DNA from: Sva-07 sp031398325 | Lineage (GTDB): Bacteria; Actinomycetota; Acidimicrobiia; Acidimicrobiales; Ilumatobacteraceae | Direction: 5' to 3' | DNA length: 63,635 bases | NCBI GenBank assembly: GCA_031398325.1 | Contig: JANNNB010000241.1 | Span: 1-63,635 of the forward strand | In this document: positions 23,866 to 31,965 of the stretch, one piece after another | How the letters are laid out: the number at the start of each line of letters is the position of its first letter | Position numbering within the stretch: the first letter of the stretch is position 1 | The notes under the pieces: model-generated | Seen by the model: the letters and a program-made list of their open reading frames with translations, nothing else | The model's database searches: none | Told to the model about the DNA's origin: nothing | Position numbers and translations under genes: made by a program

Positions 23866-25547
23866 GGGCGGGTGGCGATCTGCCCGGCGCGGGCATCCGC
23901 CACGTAACCCCCGTCAGCGCTCCAGGTGACCTCGCCGTTGACCACGACCGTGTCGACGCCCTCCTGGCGGCGGATCCAACGGATCCCGTCACCAGGGAAG
24001 TCGTCGGACGCGACCTCGGGCCCGCGTCCGATCGTCTCGGCGTCGAACACCGTCAGATCGGCGGCGTTCCCCTCGGCGAGCAGGCCGCGGCCCTTCAAGC
24101 CCCAGATGGTGGCCGGATCGAGCGTGATCTTCTTGACCGCCGCCTCGAGGGTCAGCGACTTGGTGCCGCGCACGAACTCGGAGAACAGGAAGCCGGTGTC
24201 CCCGAACGTGGAGAACGAACCGACGTGCGCGCCCCCGTCGGATGCGCCCACGTGCACGAACGGGTGGGCCAGCAGGTCGCCGACGAGGGGGGAGTTGTTG
24301 TGGCCGATCGACTCGCGGATGAACCAGGTACCGAGGTCCTCGTCGAGCACGAGGTCGAGAATCGTGTCGCCGTGCGATGTCCCCCGGTCGCGGGCGATGT
24401 CGTCGATGGTGCGGCCGATCAGGTCGTTGTTGCGCTCGTGCACCACGTCACGCACCACGAAGCCACCGGCCCCGAGTCCGCCGCCCGGACGCTTGGAGAG
24501 CGAGTCCATCTCGGTGACCAGCGCATCGCGACGGTCCGCAACCGCTGCGAGCTTCTCGGCGCGGTCACCGATCGATGCGACCTTCCACCACGACGGCATG
24601 GTGAGCAGCATCAGGCTCCGCTGATCGAGCGTGAAGCTGATGTCGATCGGGCGGGTCTGCACCTGAGGCCACACGTCGGCACCGCGGGCGCGGGCCGTCT
24701 CGACGGCGCCCATGACCCGAGCAACTCCTTCGTTGTTCCCGTCGGAGTGGAACAGAGGGGACAACGTCGTGGTGATGCCGTGACGCAGCGAGAGTTCGGC
24801 CAGCTGTTCGATACGCGCGATGGTCAACTCGGTGTCGTAGAATTCGTGCACGATCTGCAACACGGCGTCGCGTTCGCCGAGCACCGCCGACAGCGCGTCC
24901 AGTTCGGCGGGTGCCGCCCAGCGGCTCGGCACCGGCCGGTACGACTCGTCGACATCCACGAAGCTGGTGCTCAGCCCGACCGCTCCGGCGTCGAGGCAGG
25001 TGCGCAGCAGGTCGGCCATGGCGCGGGTCTCGTCGGCGGTCGCAGCGCGTTCCTGAGCGCCGAGGCCCATCACGAACATGCGCAGCACCGAGTGGCCGAC
25101 GAGGGGAGCGACGTTGAGGGCGATGTTCTCCGACAACGCGTCGAGCCAGCCACCGAAGCCCTCGCCCCAGCGCCAGTCGACTCCTGCATCGAAGGCCGCT
25201 TCGGGCATCTCCTCGATGAGTCGGAACATGCGGCTGAACGCATCGCGCTGATTGACCCGCAGTGGCGCCAGCGACAGCGAACAGTTGCCGGGCACGACCG
25301 TGGTGACCCCGTGCTCGATCGCCGGGAACGCATACGGGTCGAAACAGAGTTGTGCGTCGTAGTGGGTGTGGGGATCGATGAAGCCGGGTGCGACCACGCG
25401 GCCGGTGGCGTCGATGACTCGGTGCGCGTCTCCGGCGCGTCCACCGACAGCGACGACCTTGCCGCCCTGCACCGACACGTCGCCGTGTCGTGCCGGCAGT
25501 CCTGAGCCGTCGACGATCAGTCCGTTACGGATGACGAGATCGAGCAT
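23862..25547 (-). CDS. N-acyl-D-amino-acid deacylase-type amidohydrolase
   Basis: The 561-residue amidohydrolase-superfamily protein begins MLDLVIRNGLIVDGSG, with the metal motif GFIDPHTHYDAQL, and the D-aminoacylase segments TTVVPGNCSLSLAP, a central helical region, VGASDGGAHVGSFSTFGDTG, and GLKGRGLLAEGNAADLTVFD at the C-terminus. The family splits acyl groups from D-amino acids, but many actinobacterial members are uncharacterised. I choose ATG 25547 because AGGGAG lies six bases upstream; an ATG at 25553 has the same sequence too close. It is coupled to the epoxide hydrolase. Confidence 0.85.
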   Translation of the reverse strand: MLDLVIRNGLIVDGSGLPARHGDVSVQGGKVVAVGGRAGDAHRVIDATGRVVAPGFIDPHTHYDAQLCFDPYAFPAIEHGVTTVVPGNCSLSLAPLRVNQRDAFSRMFRLIEEMPEAAFDAGVDWRWGEGFGGWLDALSENIALNVAPLVGHSVLRMFVMGLGAQERAATADETRAMADLLRTCLDAGAVGLSTSFVDVDESYRPVPSRWAAPAELDALSAVLGERDAVLQIVHEFYDTELTIARIEQLAELSLRHGITTTLSPLFHSDGNNEGVARVMGAVETARARGADVWPQVQTRPIDISFTLDQRSLMLLTMPSWWKVASIGDRAEKLAAVADRRDALVTEMDSLSKRPGGGLGAGGFVVRDVVHERNNDLIGRTIDDIARDRGTSHGDTILDLVLDEDLGTWFIRESIGHNNSPLVGDLLAHPFVHVGASDGGAHVGSFSTFGDTGFLFSEFVRGTKSLTLEAAVKKITLDPATIWGLKGRGLLAEGNAADLTVFDAETIGRGPEVASDDFPGDGIRWIRRQEGVDTVVVNGEVTWSADGGYVADARAGQIATRP

Positions 25548-25830
25548 GTGCATCTCCCTGTTGCTTGAGATTCGGGTTGCTTGAGATTCGGGCTGGTGGA
25601 TTCGGGCTGGTGAATTCGGGTTGTTCGAATGCGGGGAGCAGGGTGCTCCACGGCTGCCCGACGAGATCGTCGAGTGAGCTGACCCCGGCGCTGTCGAGGA
25701 AAGCGGTGCAGGCCTCCTCGTCGAGCGAGATCACCGAGATGCCGCCGTTGTCGTAGGTGAGTTCCACTTCGATCTCGGCTCGACCGTCGTGGCCGCCCAC
25801 GACGGTCGCCCGGGTGATCGTGGCGGTCAT
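25525..25830 (-). CDS. 101-residue protein with a repeat-derived tail
   Basis: The N-terminal 70 residues (starting MTATITRATVVGGHD, with EIEVELTYDNGGISVISLDE) predict a compact beta-sheet protein. The last 30 residues come from a short tandem repeat in the DNA (25561-25636) and run 23 bp into the deacylase gene in another frame, so the tail is probably unstructured. ATG 25830 overlaps the LysM-like peptide stop (ATGA). The function is unknown. Confidence 0.6.
   Translation of the reverse strand: MTATITRATVVGGHDGRAEIEVELTYDNGGISVISLDEEACTAFLDSAGVSSLDDLVGQPWSTLLPAFEQPEFTSPNPPARISSNPNLKQQGDAHARSRHP
25561..25636. repeat. Short tandem repeat at the end of the 101-residue gene
   Basis: Units of 14-16 bp ending in ATTCGGG are repeated: TTGCTTGAGATTCGGG twice, CTGGTGGATTCGGG and CTGGTGAATTCGGG once each, then a decayed fifth unit ending ATGCGGGG. 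The repeat spans the 3' end of one gene and lies just before the deacylase ribosome-binding site. Slippage could change tail length. Confidence 0.75.
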
Positions 25831-26015
25831 CGTGCCGGCGGTGGCTCGGTGAAGACGACGTCGCTCGGCAACAGTCCGATCGTGCGACGTGCGGCGAGGT
25901 GCAGGTTCCATGACAGCAGTTGCTGATCTGCGCCATCGATTCCGGGGAACTCCCGGGCGGCGATTGCTGCAAGGTCGTCGCCCGCCTGAGGGAACACGTG
26001 CTGTCGAACGGTCAT
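25827..26015 (-). CDS. Small LysM-like domain protein
   Basis: The 62-residue peptide reads as a single LysM-like or phage tail-X-like domain: HVFPQAGDDLAAIAAREFPG (residues ~5-24), then LLSWNLHLAARRTIG and VVFTEPPP. It has no signal peptide. It starts a four-gene leftward operon (LysM-like, 101-residue protein, deacylase, epoxide hydrolase) with overlapping stop/start codons at its first and last junctions. A LysM domain without export is unusual; it may act as a small scaffold. Confidence 0.55.
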   Translation of the reverse strand: MTVRQHVFPQAGDDLAAIAAREFPGIDGADQQLLSWNLHLAARRTIGLLPSDVVFTEPPPAR

Positions 26016-26113
26016 GGGCGCCGAGCGTAGGTGGGGTGCTCGACGCGTCTCGGGTCGGAGCGACCAGCTGCAACGAGGTGCCTGACCCACGTGTCAGCTG
26101 TACCGTCGACGTC

Positions 26114-26881
26114 ATGAGCACCTTGCGCGTCGGTATCCAATTGCATCCCCAGGCGACGAGTGTCGACGAGCTGCGCCGGGCGTGGCGTACGGCCGACGAG
26201 ATGGGCGCCGATTCGATCTGGACCTGGGACCACTTCTTTCCGTTGTACGGCGATCCGGACGCAGAACACTTCGAGGGTTGGACGCTGCTGTCGGTCATGG
26301 CGGCCGACACGAGCCGGGCCAAGCTCGGCATGCTCGTGTCCGGCAACAACTATCGCAATCCCGAGTTGCTCGCTGACATGGCTCGCACCCTCGACCACGT
26401 CTCCGATGGTCGGATGTACCTCGGCGTCGGCGCCGGCTGGTTCGAACGCGACTACAGCGAGTACGGCTACGACTTCGGAACCGCACCCGGCCGCCTGCGC
26501 CAGCTCGGAGCCGACCTCCCGCGCATGAAGGCCCGCCTCGCAGCGCTCAACCCGGCAGCACGAGGCGACCTGCCGATCCTGGTCGGCGGTGGTGGAGAGA
26601 AGGTCACGTTGCGGCTCGTCGCCGAGTACGCCGACGCGTGGAACACGTTCGGTCCGCCGGAGAATTTCGCCCACAAGTCGGCCGTACTCGACGAGTGGTG
26701 CGGCAAGCTCGGACGCGACCCGTCGACGATCGAGCGGACGGTGGCCGTCGACCCCGACGACGTCCACGACATCGGTCGCTACGTCGAGGCCGGTGCGTCG
26801 CACGTCATCGTGATGGTGGGCAGCCCGTTCGACTTCTCGTCGCTCGAGTCGCTGATCGCACAGCGCGACGCGATGGGTTGA
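26114..26881 (+). CDS. LLM-class (F420-type) flavin-dependent oxidoreductase
   Basis: The 255-residue TIM-barrel protein is of the bacterial luciferase-like monooxygenase family (GIQLHPQATSVDELRRAWRT, then ADSIWTWDHFFPLYGDPD and DGRMYLGVGAGWFERDY, and LPILVGGGGEKVTLRLVAEY). Actinobacterial members with this start usually use cofactor F420. The chain is near the short end of the family's range. It is divergent from the deacylase operon. The reaction is unknown. Confidence 0.85.
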   Translation: MSTLRVGIQLHPQATSVDELRRAWRTADEMGADSIWTWDHFFPLYGDPDAEHFEGWTLLSVMAADTSRAKLGMLVSGNNYRNPELLADMARTLDHVSDGRMYLGVGAGWFERDYSEYGYDFGTAPGRLRQLGADLPRMKARLAALNPAARGDLPILVGGGGEKVTLRLVAEYADAWNTFGPPENFAHKSAVLDEWCGKLGRDPSTIERTVAVDPDDVHDIGRYVEAGASHVIVMVGSPFDFSSLESLIAQRDAMG

Positions 26882-27021
26882 GTCCTCCGAGCCCGATCAG
26901 CCGCCGGTGACGGTGGCGAGTGAGCCGGTGCGACCGTACGCGTCCGGCCCACTCGTAGCCGTGCGCCGACCCTGCGGTACGGTCCGTCGACGTGAGCGAC
27001 AACCACCTCGGGGGGACAACG

Positions 27022-27621
27022 ATGGGTATCGACGTGCGAGGCGAGCCGGCCGACCTCGACGCGCCGTGGATGACCGATGTGCTCACGGCGGTCGGCGTGG
27101 CGGACGGGGCGAAGGTCGTCGACCTGCAGTTCGAGTCGTTCATCGGCACGGGGCAGACGGCCGCAACGCCCGCTACACGCTGACCTGGGACGATCCTGCG
27201 GGGCGACCGTCGAGCGTGGTCGGCAAGTTCCCGTCAGGCGACGCCAACGCCCGCATGAGCGCCTTCACGACCGGCACCTATCTGACCGAGGTGTCGTTCT
27301 ACTGCGAGCTGGCGCCCACCCTCGGTATCCGGATCCCGACCTGTCATCTCGCGGCGTACAACCACGGCAAGCCGGACTTCGTGATGATCATGGAAGACCT
27401 CTCGAACTCACGGCAGGGCGATCAGATGGATGGCCTGTCGGTCGACGAGGCGGCGCTCGCGGTGGAGCAGGCGGTCGGGTTGCACGCGCCGCGGTGGGGT
27501 GATCCGACGCTCGCTGCGTTCGGTGCCCACCGGCCGAAGGGTGACGAAGCCGTCGCCGGTCTCGGAATGGTGTACGCGATGATGGTCGAGCCGTTCCTGG
27601 ACCGGCTCGGTTCCGGTCAAG
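27022..27621 (+). pseudogene. Broken aminoglycoside/choline-kinase-like phosphotransferase gene
   Basis: The N-terminal frame (starting MGIDVRGEP, ATG 27022 with GGGGGGA upstream) runs to FIGTGQT near 27160. One base must then be skipped to continue with NARYTLTWDDPAGRPSSVVG, SFYCELAPTLGIRIPTCHLA, FVMIMEDLSNSRQGDQMDG and LHAPRWGDPTLAA, the signature run of the APH/ecdysteroid-kinase-like family. Similarity ends near 27600, before the catalytic HGDxxxxN loop. The gene is therefore frameshifted and 3'-truncated. Confidence 0.7.
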
Positions 27622-28119
27622 GTGATCGGTGGAGCTCGCCTCGTCGGCGACGAGCGGCTGATCGAGGCAGCGATCGACGCGTCGGCGCGCCAGTGCGCGA
27701 CCGGTGAGCCGTGGCCCGGTCGACCTGTCGCCGTTGGCGGATCGGGTTTCGGCTCGTACATGCTGCTGCGCCGGTCGGCGCCGCTCGACCTCGCCGAGCT
27801 GGCGATCCGCGGCTGGGTCGAGCCGGTCGGTCCGCTCGTCGAAGCCGGTCCGGAAGCACTGATCACGCTGGCGCGAAGCGACGACGGCGTTTCGCTCGAC
27901 CGCGCCCTCGAACCGGCTGATCTGTCGGCCCCGTGCGAAGTGACGCTCGAGTTCACCCGTCTGACCCCGGGCACCCATCGACTGCAAGGTGGTGCACTCG
28001 TGCCCGGCACCGATGCACGACCTGACCCGATCACGTTCGGTTCGGACGCCGATGGACGGGGTTCCGTGATCGCGACGCTCGACGGCCCGACCAACTTCAC
28101 GCTGGACGGTCCGCAATGA
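27622..28119 (+). CDS. Uncharacterised protein joined to the truncated phosphotransferase
   Basis: The 165-residue open frame from a GTG at 27622 shows normal amino-acid use (LIEAAIDASARQ, GSYMLLRRSAPLDLAELAIR, LEFTRLTPGTHRLQGGALVP) but matches nothing I know. It is in a different frame from the end of the phosphotransferase remnant. No clear Shine-Dalgarno precedes the GTG, so it may be the surviving 3' part of another gene. The last codon overlaps a 32-codon open frame (ATGA). Confidence 0.45.
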   Translation: MIGGARLVGDERLIEAAIDASARQCATGEPWPGRPVAVGGSGFGSYMLLRRSAPLDLAELAIRGWVEPVGPLVEAGPEALITLARSDDGVSLDRALEPADLSAPCEVTLEFTRLTPGTHRLQGGALVPGTDARPDPITFGSDADGRGSVIATLDGPTNFTLDGPQ

Positions 28120-28214
28120 TCCTCAACTGCGACCGCCTCTGGACCCGGATGGTCACCTTCGTGTTCCGCATCCGCCGCAAGCCGCGCGTCACGCAGCCGC
28201 CCGCCCGTCCGTAG
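28116..28214 (+). CDS. Possible 32-residue basic peptide
   Basis: ATG 28116 overlaps the preceding stop in ATGA. The peptide (MILNCDRLWTRMVTFVFRIR, then a basic Pro-rich end) is amphipathic and basic, and has no known match. Too short to judge; it is listed because the overlap is of the type that ties real genes together here. Confidence 0.25.
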   Translation: MILNCDRLWTRMVTFVFRIRRKPRVTQPPARP

Positions 28215-28220
28215 TTCGAG

Positions 28221-28859
28221 TCAGCGATCGAGCGTGTCGGCGAGGTCGCAGAGCAGGTCGATCCACCAAGGGGGCCCGGCCAGCGCACGCTCGGGCCACG
28301 GCGCCGGGGCGCCCTGGTAGTGATGGATGACACTTCCTGCGACGTAGGTCGCGCCCGAGCCGGGAATCGCCGTGTTGTCGTGGTCGAGCGTGATGGCGGA
28401 ACGCTCGACGTCGATACGAACGTCGTCCATGATGCTCATCAATCGCTCGTGGGTGTCGGCCGTCAGTACCCGTTCGGCGAGTGAGGGTGGGTCGGCCCAC
28501 ACCTTGCGACCGTTCCGCGGGTCGTACTCGCCGGGTTTCCAGACCGGATCGTTGACGTCGACCATCGATCCGATGGCGCCGGTCACCCCCGACGGGTTCG
28601 CGCACGCGACCGAGAGTTTGGTGTGCCACTTCTCCCGGCGGTTGCGGCTGGAGATCGTGTTGAGACCGAAGAAGAATCGAGCGAACTCGCCTCGAGCGGC
28701 ATCGCCCTCGATCTCCACGATGACCGTTCGTCCGCGAACGGTGCCTGTGGCTCTGATCGATCGCTCGCCAGCTCCCTCGACCGCCAGTCCGAGCCGTTCG
28801 CCGAGCGTCGTCCAGGCCTCGCCGAGCGTCGGCTCGTCGTCGTGTTTCCCGCGTCCCAT
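28221..28859 (-). CDS. Hypothetical soluble protein
   Basis: The 212-residue protein starts MGRGKHDDEP. It has no signal peptide or membrane segment. Notable parts are RGRTVIVEIEGDAARGEFAR, a DPVWKPGEYDPRNGRKVW middle and a Trp-rich C-terminus (PWPERALAGPPWWIDLL). I do not recognise a family. The frame is also open further upstream to about 28979, but that extension lies in the promoter region of the divergent PhyH gene. Confidence 0.65.
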   Translation of the reverse strand: MGRGKHDDEPTLGEAWTTLGERLGLAVEGAGERSIRATGTVRGRTVIVEIEGDAARGEFARFFFGLNTISSRNRREKWHTKLSVACANPSGVTGAIGSMVDVNDPVWKPGEYDPRNGRKVWADPPSLAERVLTADTHERLMSIMDDVRIDVERSAITLDHDNTAIPGSGATYVAGSVIHHYQGAPAPWPERALAGPPWWIDLLCDLADTLDR

Positions 28860-28917
28860 CCTGTCCCCCCGTCCGTCCCGCCGCAGCCGCCGTCGAGGAC
28901 CATAGTGTGACCAGCGC

Positions 28918-29757
28918 ATGAACGAAATCGACGTCGAGAGGCACCCGTGGAACGTCGACTTCGAGTGGGTCGACCGCACCGGCCCGTTCCGAAGGCTGAC
29001 GGTCGAGCAGGCCGCTGAGTTCGACGAACGCGGCTTCGTCGTCCTCGAGAACGTGTTCGACGACGAAGAACTGGCGCCCGTGATCGCCGCGACCGATGCG
29101 CTCGAGGCGCAGGCCGACGAGTTCCTCGCGTCTGCCGACGATCAGCGGTTCAGCATCGCCGAGCACGGTGCGATCACGTTCGCGCTCTTTCCCGTTCTCC
29201 ACGACGAAGCGGCCAGGCGGTTCGCCGCGCACCCCGTGTTCGCCGACCTGTGTCACGACCTCGTGGGTCCGGACGTCCGGCTGTACCACGATCAGGCCGT
29301 GTACAAGAAGCCCGAGAAGCCCCGTCGCTTTCCGTGGCACCAGGACAACGGGTACAACTTCGTCGAGCCGCAGCAGTACCTCACCTGCTGGGTGGCGTTG
29401 ACCGACGCAACCGTGCACAACGGGTGCCCGCAGGTCGTCCCGGGGCTCCATCGCCTCGGCACGCTCCGTCATCATTTCACCGACCCGCTCGGCTGGGAGA
29501 TCTTCGTGGACCACCCGGATGCCGTGGTTGCACCGGTGCGCAAGGGAGGCATCGTCGTGTTCTCGTCGCTGTCGCCGCACCTCACCGGGCCGAACACGAC
29601 CGACGCCGTACGCAAGGCGTACATCCTCCAATACGCGCCTGACGGCGCCAGGGTGTTGCGGGGTGACAAGTCGGATCGACCCGTCGACAGCTCTCTCGCC
29701 AACGACGCTGCTCGTCAGTTTCCGATCGTCGCAAAGGGTCGACCGGTCGCCGACTGA
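28918..29757 (+). CDS. Phytanoyl-CoA dioxygenase (PhyH) family oxygenase
   Basis: The 279-residue Fe(II)/2-oxoglutarate-type oxygenase has FDERGFVVLENVF near residue 40, the iron motif HQD in FPWHQDNGYN (~140-149), QVVPGLHRLG, the distal His in LSPHLTGPN and the co-substrate Arg in VRKAYILQYAP. All expected metal ligands are present, so it should be active. The substrate is unknown. It differs in sequence from the broken PhyH-like remnant at the left end. Divergent from an uncharacterised gene. Confidence 0.85.
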   Translation: MNEIDVERHPWNVDFEWVDRTGPFRRLTVEQAAEFDERGFVVLENVFDDEELAPVIAATDALEAQADEFLASADDQRFSIAEHGAITFALFPVLHDEAARRFAAHPVFADLCHDLVGPDVRLYHDQAVYKKPEKPRRFPWHQDNGYNFVEPQQYLTCWVALTDATVHNGCPQVVPGLHRLGTLRHHFTDPLGWEIFVDHPDAVVAPVRKGGIVVFSSLSPHLTGPNTTDAVRKAYILQYAPDGARVLRGDKSDRPVDSSLANDAARQFPIVAKGRPVAD

Positions 29758-29798
29758 ACACCGGCGTCAGCGACTCGCGAACCTGCGGGAGCGATTCG

Positions 29799-31193
29799 TC
29801 AGAGCAGCTGGAGCTGGTCGTCGACAGGGGCAGCTGGCTGGCGACGACTTCGGGGACCGGTGGGGGCTGGCCCGGCTCGACCCTGTGGGTCGGCGAGACC
29901 GGCGGGTTTCGGCTTGTGCCGTGGCCGATCACAGTTCTCGCCTGGACCGGGCCCGCCGATCACCTCCGACGGGGGATCGACTCCACCGATGTGGATGGGT
30001 TCGATGGCATGGATCGAGCCGTCGGGACGACGGATCGTGAGCGTTCGGTCGACGTCGATCGACAAACCCCATCCACCTTCATGAACCATGTGATGGTGGT
30101 GCGAGCACAGCGGCAGCAGATTTTCGAGGTCGGTCGGCCCACCGTCGAGCCATTCGATGATGTGGTGGATGTGGCATTGCGAGAAGCGGCGCGTACAGCC
30201 GGTGAAGGCGCAGGTGCGGTACATGGAGCGCAGGGCTCGGCGTTGTTCGCGATTGGCCTGCCGGCGGGTACGGCCGGCGTCGAGGGGCAGGCCGTTCGAG
30301 CCCCGGATGATCGGCACGACGCTTGCGTCGCAGAGCAAGCGCCGTGCCGCCATCGGGGGGATCGGAGTGCCGTCGTCGAGCTCGCAGACGCTGTGTTCGT
30401 GGAGCTCGCACCTCAGCGCTGTCTCGAGGTCGACGTGCAGTGCGACTTCGACCACGGCGGGTCGCAACTCGCCGTGGCCGGCGGCGATCAGGTTGGCCAG
30501 CGCGTGAGCGGCGAGCTGGTCTCGTTCCATCGCATGGTGTTCGGGATGGGCTGCGGCGACGAGTGCGGCCAGTTCGGCGTCGAGAGCGTTGAAGAGTCGT
30601 TCCCCGGTTTCCGGATCGAACGCACCGCTGATGTGGTGCATGCCGGTGACGTTGTCGATCCGTCGAGACAAGCGGGTGGCGGCTCGCTGGCGTTCGGCCT
30701 TGGCGATGCCCTGGTCGCGTTGGACACGGGTGATGAGGTCGCGGCAGCGGCGGGCGAACTTGTCGGGTGTCTCGTGGCGGGCGTGTTCGAGGAGTTCGGC
30801 TTCGTGCCGGAGTACCTCGGCGCGGATCTGGTCGGGTACCCCGATGAGGGCCTTTGCGAGCATGTCGACGTGTTCGGCCACGATGTCGCCCTCGCCGAGT
30901 GCGTCGGCGAACTCCTCGGCCTCGTCCAACGTGCCGGCGCGTAGGTCGCGCTTGTCGCGCTCGGACTGTGAGGAGCCGGAAGCATTTCCCAGGAGTTCGC
31001 TCGGTGCGGCGCCGGAACCGAGACCCTCGGCCTTGCGCAACTTCAGGTGCGACGTGAGCTGCGCCTCGAAGACGTCGAGGTAGCCACGCAGCCGACGGAC
31101 CTCGCGCGTGAGCACGATCGCGGCGGCCTCATCGCACTCGTCGATCACCGCATTGGTGATCGCACGGAACGACGACACCGGCGCCGAACTCAT
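29799..31193 (-). CDS. DUF222/HNH endonuclease domain protein (13E12-type)
   Basis: The 464-residue protein has a long alpha-helical DUF222 domain (about 20-290) and an HNH nuclease motif (CRRFSQCHIHHIIEWLDGG, then ENLLPLCSHHHHMVHEGGW) near residues 330-375, with a Pro/Arg-rich tail. These 13E12-repeat proteins are multi-copy in many actinobacteria; their job is unsettled, and some may be mobile or linked to phage and restriction systems. No adjacent transposase or repeat was found. Confidence 0.88.
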   Translation of the reverse strand: MSSAPVSSFRAITNAVIDECDEAAAIVLTREVRRLRGYLDVFEAQLTSHLKLRKAEGLGSGAAPSELLGNASGSSQSERDKRDLRAGTLDEAEEFADALGEGDIVAEHVDMLAKALIGVPDQIRAEVLRHEAELLEHARHETPDKFARRCRDLITRVQRDQGIAKAERQRAATRLSRRIDNVTGMHHISGAFDPETGERLFNALDAELAALVAAAHPEHHAMERDQLAAHALANLIAAGHGELRPAVVEVALHVDLETALRCELHEHSVCELDDGTPIPPMAARRLLCDASVVPIIRGSNGLPLDAGRTRRQANREQRRALRSMYRTCAFTGCTRRFSQCHIHHIIEWLDGGPTDLENLLPLCSHHHHMVHEGGWGLSIDVDRTLTIRRPDGSIHAIEPIHIGGVDPPSEVIGGPGPGENCDRPRHKPKPAGLADPQGRAGPAPTGPRSRRQPAAPVDDQLQLL

Positions 31194-31288
31194 GAATGGC
31201 TCCCCGAGCTGTTCATGATTCCAGTATGACGAAGGGGTGTATCACTGCCGCCGGGGCGGGCGGCGGGGTGGTTAGGCTGCGGATCGCG

Positions 31289-31711
31289 TCAATCGATCAG
31301 TTCGAAGTCGACGCCCAACAACTCGTAGGTCCGCCTGGCGCGACCATCGCGCGTGAGGAGTCGGCGATCGTTCGTGCGCGCGGCCTCGCCGACGAGCGCG
31401 TCGCACACCGCCCCGCCGGTGATCCCGATCGAGCCGATCCGGGAGAGCAAGGCCGTCGCCGCCGACGGTTCGAGCCATGCCACCTCCGGGAAGACGGCGG
31501 CGATCGCTGCGGCGGCAGTCGGCGCGTCGACGCCGAGCGAGCCGGGCATCCGGGTCAACACCGAGAAGGTCTCGAACGCGGCGTGTCCTGCGAGGGCTGG
31601 CCGTCGTTCGCGCACCACACCCCGACACGCTGCATGCGCGGCGTGTCCCGCGTCGAGGGCTGCCACCGCCACGCTCGTGTCGACGGCGAAGCGCTCAGCG
31701 CTGGCCGGCAT
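31289..31711 (-). CDS. vapC: VapC-type PIN-domain toxin
   Basis: The 140-residue PIN-domain RNase has the acidic set Asp11 (AVDTSVAV), Glu47 (FETFSVL), Asp104 (AVCDALV) and Asp122 (TRDGRA), which fits the metal-binding pocket. It follows the AbrB-type antitoxin gene with a 17-bp overlap, the standard VapBC layout. It probably cleaves a specific RNA under release from the antitoxin; the target cannot be predicted. Confidence 0.88.
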   Translation of the reverse strand: MPASAERFAVDTSVAVAALDAGHAAHAACRGVVRERRPALAGHAAFETFSVLTRMPGSLGVDAPTAAAAIAAVFPEVAWLEPSAATALLSRIGSIGITGGAVCDALVGEAARTNDRRLLTRDGRARRTYELLGVDFELID

Positions 31712-31940
31712 CTCGCCAGCGCTGCACGTCGGCGTCGGTGGTCGTGGCGCCGCTCGCCCGCTCGATCACCGGCAGACCGTCGTCGTCGAGGACGAGGTGG
31801 CGGCGCACTCGCACCGGCGTGAGTCGGATGCCACCGTCGTCGGCGGTGATCTCGAGTTGGGTGTCGCTCGTGATCGCCAAACGGTCTCGAAGCTCTTTGG
31901 GGATCACCACTCGCCCCGCACGGTCGATGGATACCATCAT
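31695..31940 (-). CDS. vapB: AbrB/MazE-type antitoxin VapB
   Basis: The 81-residue swapped-hairpin DNA-binding protein (MMVSIDRAGRVVIPKELRDR) has an acidic C-terminus (TTTDADVQRWRDAGQ) that should wrap the VapC toxin. Either of the two adjacent ATGs (31940, 31937) could start it. It overlaps vapC by 17 bp. It probably also represses the pair's own promoter. Confidence 0.85.
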   Translation of the reverse strand: MMVSIDRAGRVVIPKELRDRLAITSDTQLEITADDGGIRLTPVRVRRHLVLDDDGLPVIERASGATTTDADVQRWRDAGQR

Positions 31941-31965
31941 GGATGGCACAATACCACTCGATTGA

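Noticed and set aside
25561..25636. CRISPR-like repeat
   Set aside because: The units are too short, tandem without spacers, and there are no cas genes.
28189..29631. A 480-codon leftward open frame opposite the PhyH gene
   Set aside because: The PhyH gene has all metal-site motifs; this frame is an antisense artefact of high GC.
29799..31193. HNH protein as a mobile element
   Set aside because: No terminal repeats, target duplication or transposase was seen; DUF222/HNH proteins alone are common chromosomal genes.
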